A stretch of DNA of 17,152 nt, from positions 1 to 17,152 of the forward strand of contig CAZWJS010000030.1 in assembly GCA_964634895.1 (NCBI GenBank), in the 5' to 3' direction. Source of the stretch: CG-Epi1 sp964634895 (lineage in GTDB: Archaea; Thermoplasmatota; Poseidoniia; MGIII; CG-Epi1). The position numbers and the translations under genes are program-made. Numbering within the stretch: the stretch's first letter is position 1; every line of letters starts with the position of its first letter. Shown piece after piece: positions 6,084 through 12,855 of the stretch. The notes under the pieces were generated by a model that saw only the letters and a program-made list of their open reading frames with translations, was not told the DNA's origin and ran no database searches.

Positions 6084-7578
6084 CGTCATCCTCCCAATCA
6101 AAATCTATAGCACCATCTCTCTTAACAAGGAAATACCCGCCCAATAACAAAGAGGTTATTGACAATATAGCAAGCATTGTAACAACGCCTCCTTCCTTAA
6201 TACTATCTAAAACAGACTCGGTGAAGTTTTCTTTGTCGGGGTCTTCTACCAACAAAATAAACTCTGCTGCATTATTATTTTCATCTAATTCCCTAACTAT
6301 ATTTTCTCTATCTAAAATGACCTTGATCAAATATTCGCCTTCATCAGTAAAAGTGTGTCTAAACGAGGTGGTAGCCGTTGTTCCTGGATTTGCAAATACT
6401 GCAGTTTCATAAAGAATTATCTCATTCGATCCTGAAATCCACAGTATTGTGACTGGGATTGGATTATAAGTTACTCCTGGTTCTCCTTCTGCGCTTACTG
6501 TGATGTCAATCGTAAAGGAATTTCCTGCTTTAACTTTTGATATTCCTGTCTGGTTATTAATCTGGATATTACCTGGTGTTATTACATCATCTACCATATA
6601 TTCATGAATTACTAAATACAAATCTTCTTCGGATGTTATTTCCCATGAATTTTCTTGAATATCCTTTACATGTAGATTAAAATGGTAAGTGTCACTTATA
6701 GCATTGTCATCATTATAGTACCAATAAAATGAGACTGTGTATGTTCCATTGTCTGCTTCTTTTGAATTAAACGTGGCCATTAATCCTAGATTGCCAGATA
6801 CTTCACCAAAGACTCCTAATTCTAGAAAGTCCCCATCTATATCTGATAGGCCAAAAGCACTCTGAACTCTAGCTTCAACAAAAACTCTATCAGAAGAATC
6901 TTGGACTTCTATTTGGTCAAACCAGGTCCTATAATGACTGATTGAGAAGTTGCCAACCCCTGCTGGATGTTCTACACTTGACGTTAAAACAACAATTTGA
7001 TCGGTTGAACTTTGGAATGGGCCATCCGATGAATCTCCTCCAGAATATTCAAGTAGTATTTCTATCTGGTCATAGTCTGTTTCATCTTCATTGAATGATT
7101 CATTTGTTATATCAAAAGCAATGTCGAAACGGGTTGCTGTTTTACTATCGGCAGTTATGGTTTTAGATTGAGATGTCGCTTCGGCATCTGGCCCTCCTCC
7201 TCCAATATAAACTGATATTCTAAACTGAATGTTTTCAACTGTACCCTGTGTTGAATTTGCCCATATTGTGAAAACATAATCTCCAGTAGATACACTGCCT
7301 GGAGTTTCTAAATCAACAATCCACGAGCCTACCTCCCCCCAGTTCCTACTGTTGGTACCAAATGATAATTGATTTGAATCTTGAGGGCAATCGCTTTCTG
7401 TATCCTCATCTGATGTTGGAGCTGATGTTGAGATGTTGCCATCTCCATTATCTAAATCACCATAAAAATATAAATCTATTTCATTGAAATCGTTTGACTC
7501 TTCGGCTTCCACCGGATTTATTAGAAAAAGCATGCCCAAGAAAGCTACGGCTAATATGCTTCTCAAGAACGTCTGCAT
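6073..7578 (-). CDS. Secreted type I membrane protein with CARDB-like domain
   Basis: The 501-residue protein starts with a Sec signal peptide (MQTFLRSILAVAFLGMLFL ... VEAEES, cleavage near residue 25). A long extracellular beta-rich region follows. Its last part (about 330-455) looks like a CARDB/Ig-like adhesion domain: KAGNSFTIDITVSAEG, then DRENIVRELDENNNAAEF, with the 'E-DENNN' signature of that family. One membrane helix (about 464-484) and a short acidic cytoplasmic tail ending EDDDDF complete it. The mature protein is very acidic and rich in Ser, Thr and Asp, as expected for a marine surface protein. A TATA-like CTTTAAAG lies about 28 bases upstream, suggesting its own leaderless transcript. 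Ligand and role are unknown. Confidence 0.75.
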   Translation of the reverse strand: MQTFLRSILAVAFLGMLFLINPVEAEESNDFNEIDLYFYGDLDNGDGNISTSAPTSDEDTESDCPQDSNQLSFGTNSRNWGEVGSWIVDLETPGSVSTGDYVFTIWANSTQGTVENIQFRISVYIGGGGPDAEATSQSKTITADSKTATRFDIAFDITNESFNEDETDYDQIEILLEYSGGDSSDGPFQSSTDQIVVLTSSVEHPAGVGNFSISHYRTWFDQIEVQDSSDRVFVEARVQSAFGLSDIDGDFLELGVFGEVSGNLGLMATFNSKEADNGTYTVSFYWYYNDDNAISDTYHFNLHVKDIQENSWEITSEEDLYLVIHEYMVDDVITPGNIQINNQTGISKVKAGNSFTIDITVSAEGEPGVTYNPIPVTILWISGSNEIILYETAVFANPGTTATTSFRHTFTDEGEYLIKVILDRENIVRELDENNNAAEFILLVEDPDKENFTESVLDSIKEGGVVTMLAILSITSLLLGGYFLVKRDGAIDFDWEDDDDF

Positions 7579-7602
7579 CTACTTTTATGATTTGTGACCA
7601 TT

Positions 7603-7610
7603 CTTTAAAG
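7603..7610 (-). promoter_or_regulatory. TATA-like box for the CARDB gene
   Basis: CTTTAAAG is centred about 28 bases before the ATG at 7578, the spacing of a leaderless archaeal promoter. It lies in the 55-base gap after the DUF63 gene, so the surface-protein pair can be expressed independently of that operon. Confidence 0.5.
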
Positions 7611-7633
7611 GTTCCTACCAGAAGAAAAATGGC

Positions 7634-8872
7634 CTAAGTACCAAACACTATACGTAAGATGTCTCTGGTACCTGGCGCTAAACCAAGAGCTAAAAGGAAC
7701 AGCAATAGAAGATTTACCATTTGTTTCTGATCTTCTTTGTTTTCATCGCTTTCAAGTGCAATTATAACTCCAGTAACTACTAAGAATTTTAGAGGAAGCA
7801 TGACAAATGCAGTATCGAAATAATCAATGAAACCGCTTGGTAGAACATGTTTTTCAACATAACCATATCTATCGATCCCTAAATAAGTAGCAGAACCATC
7901 TACAAAATGACCTAGATATAATAACAGATAAAGAGGATTTAGTAAGAGAGCCGCTGGCTTCCAAGGTTTCAGAGGAAAAGCAAAACTACATCCTAATGAC
8001 AGGCCGATTCCAAAATAAATCACCAGAACGACGGTAGACATTGTTGCCAGTAAAGAATTCCAAACTAATAAAATTGTCAAAGATAAAAATAATGGATTAG
8101 GAACTCCCCTATCTGATATAAACCATGCTAAATACCAAACGACAATTGTCAAAAATATGGCCATAATTAAAGAATCCCACAACATCTCTAGATTCACAAT
8201 TGGATTTTGTGCTAAATTCAAAAAAGCCAAAATTACTACTAGACTAGTTGTTAGTCCGAAAAATAATATAGGATCTTTAAGAGGGCGGCTTCGATAAAAT
8301 TCTGCTGTCAAGGCACTTGTTGCTAAAACAATTAAGACCCACGATGAAGGATGTATCCATTCCCCTGGTACAAAATACCACCAAAGGCCATAACTACCTA
8401 TTGCAAAACTGATTAATCCAATTCCTTTGGTAAGAGAAGGTGACTCATTTTTAGATAACCAAACACCAATTGCAATGGTTGAAAGTGAATATAAGGCCAT
8501 GACTCCATAAATTAAAGGTGAAATCATGAAATACTGAAAGGGTGGTTCGAAGGCATCTGCATCTTCTAAAACCCGGCTAACGCCTCCTAAAATAAGGAGA
8601 GGGATTGAGGCTAAGACAAATCGTTCATCTATTTCTATTTTCCAACTCTCTAGTAATTCATTTATTACTAAGAAAAATAAGAAGAAACCAAACCCATAAA
8701 CGATTGTGTTGTATATGTTATATTTCGCTCCAGCTTCGCCTTTAGAATCGGCCAATATTGGATTGACAAAATATTCTGTCCAGAAATCACTAACTTGTGG
8801 AAGAAAAAATATTGCTGATATAAAAATTAACAGACCGACTGGGATATACGGATTCTTCGTTACTTGATACAT
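7634..8872 (-). CDS. DUF63 family multi-pass membrane protein
   Basis: A 412-residue integral membrane protein with about nine or ten hydrophobic segments. The hallmarks of the archaeal DUF63 family are visible: an Arg-Val-Leu-Glu-Asp motif after a hydrophobic helix (LILGGVSRVLEDADAFEP, about 93-110), then FMISPLIYG, and near the end YLGHFVDGSATYLGIDRYG followed by EKHVLP. The conserved charged and His residues inside the membrane suggest an enzyme or transporter, but the family has no established function that I know of. Its start codon overlaps the stop of the upstream gene in TAATG, so the two are translationally coupled. It is found widely in archaea, consistent with the archaeal assignment of the window. 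Confidence 0.85.
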   Translation of the reverse strand: MYQVTKNPYIPVGLLIFISAIFFLPQVSDFWTEYFVNPILADSKGEAGAKYNIYNTIVYGFGFFLFFLVINELLESWKIEIDERFVLASIPLLILGGVSRVLEDADAFEPPFQYFMISPLIYGVMALYSLSTIAIGVWLSKNESPSLTKGIGLISFAIGSYGLWWYFVPGEWIHPSSWVLIVLATSALTAEFYRSRPLKDPILFFGLTTSLVVILAFLNLAQNPIVNLEMLWDSLIMAIFLTIVVWYLAWFISDRGVPNPLFLSLTILLVWNSLLATMSTVVLVIYFGIGLSLGCSFAFPLKPWKPAALLLNPLYLLLYLGHFVDGSATYLGIDRYGYVEKHVLPSGFIDYFDTAFVMLPLKFLVVTGVIIALESDENKEDQKQMVNLLLLFLLALGLAPGTRDILRIVFGT

Positions 8873-9291
8873 TAATTACCAGATTCTTCTCTTTTCATAC
8901 GCGCCTTTCTAAAGGACATTATGCTAAGTATCATATAATCTCCACAAACAAGAAGCAAAACAATTCTTGCAATTGTTGCATTGCCCCAGTCTCCTTCAAT
9001 AATTGATGGAATCGCCATTGCGCCCCCTAATGTTCCAAACAATGCAAAGAGGGCTGTTGTGTGCATAGCATGCATTTTCAAATGAGGCTTTGAATAAGTT
9101 AAGTACCCTGGAAAAAGAAGACCTACTCCGATAAATGATGGAATTAAGGCAGTTATTGAAGACTGGTCTGTAATAAAATACATAACTATTCCAAAAACAA
9201 CAAGAAATATTCCATTAAATATCGCTAGAAAATGCATATTTTCTAAAACGAGAGAAAGGGCATCTCTTTGCTCCAGAGCTTCTTCAGACAT
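8872..9291 (-). CDS. Small four-TM membrane protein with HAMH motif, function unknown
   Basis: The protein has 139 residues and four predicted membrane helices at about 22-42, 46-66, 75-95 and 105-125. Between helices two and three it carries YSKPHLKMHAMHTTALFALF; a Lys/His-Ala-Met-His segment like this occurs in small bacterial and archaeal membrane proteins that, as I recall them, have no assigned role. N- and C-termini are charged and probably cytoplasmic. The stop overlaps the DUF63 ATG by one base, so the pair is likely one functional unit. The ATG follows a TTTAA box by about 26 bases, fitting a leaderless start. Confidence 0.7.
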   Translation of the reverse strand: MSEEALEQRDALSLVLENMHFLAIFNGIFLVVFGIVMYFITDQSSITALIPSFIGVGLLFPGYLTYSKPHLKMHAMHTTALFALFGTLGGAMAIPSIIEGDWGNATIARIVLLLVCGDYMILSIMSFRKARMKREESGN

Positions 9292-9312
9292 GCTTTAGTA
9301 CTTTGGAAGGGG

Positions 9313-9321
9313 CGTTAAAGC
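9313..9321 (-). promoter_or_regulatory. TATA-like box for the leftward membrane-protein pair
   Basis: GCTTTAACG on the minus strand is centred about 26 bases before the ATG at 9291. The nearby GCTTTATATAGC (9331-9342), also AT-rich on this strand, could contribute from further upstream. Confidence 0.4.
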
Positions 9322-9331
9322 ATATTGTCGC

Positions 9332-9339
9332 TTTATATA
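9332..9339 (+). promoter_or_regulatory. TATA box for the carbinolamine dehydratase operon
   Basis: TTTATATA is centred about 25 bases before the ATG at 9361, so transcription would start at or next to the start codon. This argues for a leaderless mRNA and against the upstream in-frame TTG (9325) and ATG (9343). Confidence 0.6.
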
Positions 9340-9360
9340 GCAATGATTTATCTACACAAT

Positions 9361-9660
9361 ATGGATTTACTCAAAGATGACGAAATTACAAGTCGAATCA
9401 GAATGGTAGGGCCATGGGAACATGATTCTGAAGAGAAAATGCTGATTAGAGAAACTATGTTCAAAAATTTTATGGAGGCTATGGGCTTTCTAAATAAATT
9501 GGCGGAAAAAGCTGAAAAACTAAACCATCATCCCGACATGACTCTATGTGAATATAATCGCGTTATTGTTACAACAACAACTCATGATGCAGGAGGCATC
9601 ACTGATAACGACATTAGACTAGCTCAAGCTTTTGAAGAAATCTTAGAAGAATACGATTAA
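9361..9660 (+). CDS. 4a-hydroxytetrahydrobiopterin (pterin-4a-carbinolamine) dehydratase
   Basis: A 99-residue protein, the usual size for PCD/DCoH. The active-site signature is complete: EKLNHHPDM (His56, His57, Pro58) followed by THDAGGITDNDIRLA with His75 and Asp76. In bacteria and eukaryotes the enzyme dehydrates 4a-carbinolamine to recycle tetrahydropterin; in archaea the pterin substrate is less clear, and a role in molybdopterin or other pterin metabolism has been proposed. No aromatic amino acid hydroxylase is present in the window. The start is placed at 9361 because the TATA box would otherwise lie in the coding sequence. PlsC and cupin genes follow within a few bases, forming one operon without an obvious shared pathway. 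Confidence 0.93.
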   Translation: MDLLKDDEITSRIRMVGPWEHDSEEKMLIRETMFKNFMEAMGFLNKLAEKAEKLNHHPDMTLCEYNRVIVTTTTHDAGGITDNDIRLAQAFEEILEEYD

Positions 9661-9669
9661 TTTTACCGA

Positions 9670-10410
9670 ATGAATAAACCAAAAAAAATAGGGCCTATCT
9701 CTTTCATTTTAAGGTTTATTATTGGATTTGTATGGTTAGGATTTTGGTCTCTTCTTTGTATGGCTCTGATGATTCTTGCCCTTCCTTTTCGTACACTGAG
9801 AGTCAGAATTGGTAATTTTTGCGGTAAAGTAATTGGGCCTGTAGTAAGCAGACTCGTTGGAGCTGTAATCATAAACCCAGATTATGAGAAACTGAAATCA
9901 TCAAAACCTGCCATTTATGTTATGAATCATACCTCTGCTTTGGATGTATTTATCGGAATGGCACTATGTCCTTACGGTGGTTGTGGTGTTGGTAAAAAAG
10001 AAATTCTGAGAATTCCACTCTTTGGACTTGCTTATTGGCTGGCTGGGCATCTGTTAATCGACAGAGGAAATAATGCGAAAGCTGTTACTTCTATGAAAAA
10101 ATTATCTGATTTTGTGAAAGCTAAAGGTTTGAGTATTTGGATTTGGCCTGAAGGGACAAGAAGCTTGAATGGCAAACTAATCCCATTCAAGAAAGGATTC
10201 GCACATCTTGCATTGGCTACTGGATTGCCTATTGTTCCTGTTGTGGCTCATGGTGCCCACAAAGTATGGCCTGCAAAAACTATGAGCTTTTATCCTGGTG
10301 AAGTTAAAATTCAAGTTTTGGATCCAATTAAAACTAACGATTGGAGTAAAGAAAATTTGAACGACCATATTGAAAAAGTAAAAGGTCTTATGGATAATGC
10401 ACTAGGCTAA
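9670..10410 (+). CDS. plsC: PlsC-type 1-acylglycerol-3-phosphate acyltransferase
   Basis: All family motifs of the lysophosphatidic acid acyltransferase (PlsC/LPLAT) group are visible in 246 residues. An N-terminal hydrophobic hairpin (about 10-40) anchors it at the membrane. Motif I is NHTSALD (HX4D, His87 and Asp92). IDRGN places the motif II Arg at about 132. Motif III is WPEGTRS (159-165), and motif IV is GLPIVPVV. It should transfer an acyl group to the sn-2 position of an acylglycerol phosphate. That is striking for an archaeon, whose lipids are normally ether-linked isoprenoids, although bacterial-type acyltransferase genes have been reported from marine group II/III euryarchaea. It sits 9 bases after the dehydratase gene. 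Another acceptor than glycerol phosphate cannot be excluded. Confidence 0.93.
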   Translation: MNKPKKIGPISFILRFIIGFVWLGFWSLLCMALMILALPFRTLRVRIGNFCGKVIGPVVSRLVGAVIINPDYEKLKSSKPAIYVMNHTSALDVFIGMALCPYGGCGVGKKEILRIPLFGLAYWLAGHLLIDRGNNAKAVTSMKKLSDFVKAKGLSIWIWPEGTRSLNGKLIPFKKGFAHLALATGLPIVPVVAHGAHKVWPAKTMSFYPGEVKIQVLDPIKTNDWSKENLNDHIEKVKGLMDNALG

Positions 10411-10413
10411 GTT

Positions 10414-10770
10414 ATGGATGATATCATTCTAAAACAATTTGAGAACCCAGACGAAGTTAGAAAATTTGAAAAGGGGAAATTTGAAATCGTAACAATTGGA
10501 GATATGACTATCGGTCGAGCAACGTATCAACCTGGTTGGAAATGGTCTGAGGATGTGTCTCCTCTTTCTGGCACTAAATTTTGCGAAATTGAACATCTCG
10601 GAATGGTTATCTCGGGTCAGGCTACTTGCGCATTCAAAGATGGAGAAGTCCATACTATGAAACCTGGAGATTTGTTCTATATTGGTCCTAGGCCTCATGA
10701 TAGTTGGGTTGTTGGCGATGAGGAATATGTCTCATTACACTTCCAGGGTGCGGACAAATACGCAGATTAA
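10414..10770 (+). CDS. Single-domain cupin protein
   Basis: A 118-residue cupin of the family with PGWKWSEDV at about 40-48 and a C-terminal core of HDSWVVGDEEYVSLHF. In bacterial relatives the motif reads like 'PPGHDAWVVGDEP', so the alignment is clear. The usual metal-binding His pair of motif 1 is not in HxH form here; Glu58, Glu60 and His61 (CEIEHLGMVISG), and His95 in motif 2, are the candidate ligands. Members of this group lack a defined reaction; some may bind small ligands. It follows plsC by three bases and ends 17 bases before the convergent Top6A stop, so it closes the rightward operon. Confidence 0.8.
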   Translation: MDDIILKQFENPDEVRKFEKGKFEIVTIGDMTIGRATYQPGWKWSEDVSPLSGTKFCEIEHLGMVISGQATCAFKDGEVHTMKPGDLFYIGPRPHDSWVVGDEEYVSLHFQGADKYAD

Positions 10771-10787
10771 GTGAAATATAGAGATAA

Positions 10788-11870
10788 TTAAGCTATATTC
10801 ATCTCTTTCAATTTTTCAGGAAGATAAGTGTTTGTAACAAAATCTAAGCCATATTTGGCAAGAGCCTGCTGTTCTGATTTTCTATTGATTTCTAATTGTA
10901 ATTCAATTTCGCTACGCCAATATTTACTCTTGAATCTTGGATCTGTTAAAATGGATTTCAATGCACTTTTATCTCTATCTGTAAGTTCGTCAGCTGGAAG
11001 CTCATAATTGATAATATCCGAAGGCGTAACTCCCAGATAACGAGCGCCTGGTGTAGCTAATATGTGTGAAATGTGTGCTGTTTTGATTGCACCGTAAGCA
11101 ACAGAGGCAAAAATACGGTATGACCACGGATCTGCATCTGTAAACAATAATAATGGTAAACCTGATGTTTTATGCATTCTTTGGAGAAAACGACGCGTGG
11201 ATCTTGCTGGTTGGCCTTTGATATGAACCAGAATTGCTTCATGGGTCTCATCGAATCCATTTTCAACTAAACGATCAAACATACCTCCTGTTTCAATGGC
11301 AATTATACATTTGGAATTACCAAAATCTTCAAATTTTATCTTATTTTCTTCTACATTATAAGGTATATTGTAGCCAGTATCACCAACATCGTTACGGCAA
11401 TTAATTTTCATTGGTTGCCCTTTACGATTTATCTCTGTAATAGTAACATCTCCCAAAACTTTTGCTCCATCGTCTTCTGGTCTAATCTTGAAATCTTCTC
11501 TCTGAAAATGAGTTATAATCTCTAAATCTTCAATTAATTTATTAGATTCGTCTTGCGCATGAAATTTACCCAAATCCCATCCTTCAGAAATATAATACAA
11601 TTCTCTTAATGTTGATGATTTGCTTTGACTTGACATTTCTCTGATAAAGTCAAGAAGATAGGTTGTTCTAAGGAGCATATAAGCTCCGTCTAATTTCTTG
11701 GCCGTTCTTGTTGTCTCGGATTTTCCATATTTCCAAACCTTAGATCTTTCATCAAAAATAATATTATTTTTACTTCTGGTGGGTATTGACATCTCCGGTA
11801 CTTTACCGGAATTCAGCTGATTGTATATCTTTTCAGCTATCTGTTCTAATTCATGTACGGCTGTTGCCAT
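10788..11870 (-). CDS. top6A: DNA topoisomerase VI subunit A (Spo11-like)
   Basis: The 360-residue length is normal for Top6A, the DNA-cleaving subunit of the type IIB topoisomerase that relaxes and decatenates DNA. The winged-helix catalytic motif TLRELYYISEG gives Tyr93 as the probable nucleophile (second Tyr, matching the Spo11 position). The Toprim domain shows CIIAIETGG with Glu193 and LLFTDADP with Asp245 and Asp247, the Mg2+ ligands. GARYLGVTPSDI near the end is also typical. Subunit B, the ATPase, is usually adjacent in archaea; here the neighbour upstream is a sulfotransferase-like gene and the neighbour downstream is the convergent cupin, so top6B is not in the window. No coupling or close Shine-Dalgarno sequence is evident, and it probably has its own promoter. 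Confidence 0.96.
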   Translation of the reverse strand: MATAVHELEQIAEKIYNQLNSGKVPEMSIPTRSKNNIIFDERSKVWKYGKSETTRTAKKLDGAYMLLRTTYLLDFIREMSSQSKSSTLRELYYISEGWDLGKFHAQDESNKLIEDLEIITHFQREDFKIRPEDDGAKVLGDVTITEINRKGQPMKINCRNDVGDTGYNIPYNVEENKIKFEDFGNSKCIIAIETGGMFDRLVENGFDETHEAILVHIKGQPARSTRRFLQRMHKTSGLPLLLFTDADPWSYRIFASVAYGAIKTAHISHILATPGARYLGVTPSDIINYELPADELTDRDKSALKSILTDPRFKSKYWRSEIELQLEINRKSEQQALAKYGLDFVTNTYLPEKLKEMNIA

Positions 11871-11943
11871 ATGTCCCTATTGAAACGGGGTTTTAGTTTG
11901 AATGGGAGTTAAGATAAGTTAGGGGTACTAATCCATAATTGGT

Positions 11944-12780
11944 TTATTTTATAGTTAAAGGGGGCCAATTTGAAGGAATCCATCTTTTTAGAAATGGAAG
12001 TATTTTTCTTAATCGTAAAGAAAGGCTCTTCTTTGCATATCTTTTGCCTCTACGTGTTTTTTCAAAAGTTGGTTGTGCATATTTTGAATCAGGAGTGACA
12101 TTCTCTAATTTAGATGAATATTCAAGAGAATTGTTGTATTCTGAGAAAGTAGTCTCGAGCCATGATAGGTCTCTTTCGCCTATTGATATCTCGCTGGCCT
12201 GCGTTAAAACCAATGACCCTTTTAGGCCCTTCTCAAGATTTTTCTTAAAAGTGGGGCTGCCGTTTATCGGAGAAGTTATTTCATCCCAAGATTTAGGCCA
12301 GCTAATCATTGCTGAATCCCATTCTAAGTTCATATTTTTGCATATGGCTTTAAGTGTCTGTTCAGGGTTCTCGATAAAGCTCTCCCATCTAAGGATTGGC
12401 CAATTTTTTGATCTGACAAATTCCCAATCTTGTTTGAATCTTAGTAATCTAGTTCTAAGTGGAGGATCTTCTGCCGTTAAACCATTTAATCCATATGTCT
12501 TTTTTGATAAAGAATTCCAGACAATTCTAATATCTCTAACTACTAACAAAGGACTAATCTCAAAGCCTTCAGCTTCATAGAATTGAATCATTTCGTTTAG
12601 GCGGAAACTGCTTATTGTGGTTTTATACCACAAATAAGGTGTTGATACCTCTGGAAGAATTCCCAAACGATCATGAAATCCATCGAGAACGCCATCAGTA
12701 TCTTTCCTCTGAAGAAAACACCAAGATATGAATGAAGTTCCTGCACTTTGAGGGCCTACGCACAACAGTAACTTCTTCAT
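11944..12780 (-). CDS. Sulfotransferase-family protein
   Basis: The protein has 278 residues. An N-terminal P-loop-like motif GPQSAGTSF (about 9-17) corresponds to the 5'-phosphosulfate loop of sulfotransferases. VVRDIRIVWNS (81-90) matches the 3'-phosphate-binding motif, with Arg82 and Ser90. RWESFIENPEQTLKAICKNM (131-150) matches the 'E-dPe-tl' segment following the core. These support PAPS-dependent transfer of sulfate to an unknown acceptor, perhaps a surface glycan or lipid; the acceptor is not inferable. The last 40 residues are strongly basic (RRGKRYAKKS, RLRKILPFLKR), maybe for membrane or nucleic-acid contact. It lies 73 bases upstream of top6A and 75 bases from the lipoprotein stop, with no coupling. 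Confidence 0.75.
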   Translation of the reverse strand: MKKLLLCVGPQSAGTSFISWCFLQRKDTDGVLDGFHDRLGILPEVSTPYLWYKTTISSFRLNEMIQFYEAEGFEISPLLVVRDIRIVWNSLSKKTYGLNGLTAEDPPLRTRLLRFKQDWEFVRSKNWPILRWESFIENPEQTLKAICKNMNLEWDSAMISWPKSWDEITSPINGSPTFKKNLEKGLKGSLVLTQASEISIGERDLSWLETTFSEYNNSLEYSSKLENVTPDSKYAQPTFEKTRRGKRYAKKSLSLRLRKILPFLKRWIPSNWPPLTIK

Positions 12781-12855
12781 GGGTAAAATCTTTTGTCTAT
12801 GGGCATTAGTAATTAAATGTTGCAGTATGTGCTACACTTTATTTACAGAATAAAC

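Noticed and set aside
9325..9360. N-terminal extension of the carbinolamine dehydratase from an upstream TTG
   Set aside because: The extension runs through the TATA box and lacks any family conservation; the ATG at 9361 fits a leaderless start and normal length.
11939..12580. Long plus-strand open frame of about 213 codons opposite the sulfotransferase-like gene
   Set aside because: The minus-strand frame has recognisable sulfotransferase motifs and a normal start; the plus-strand product is featureless and antisense to it.
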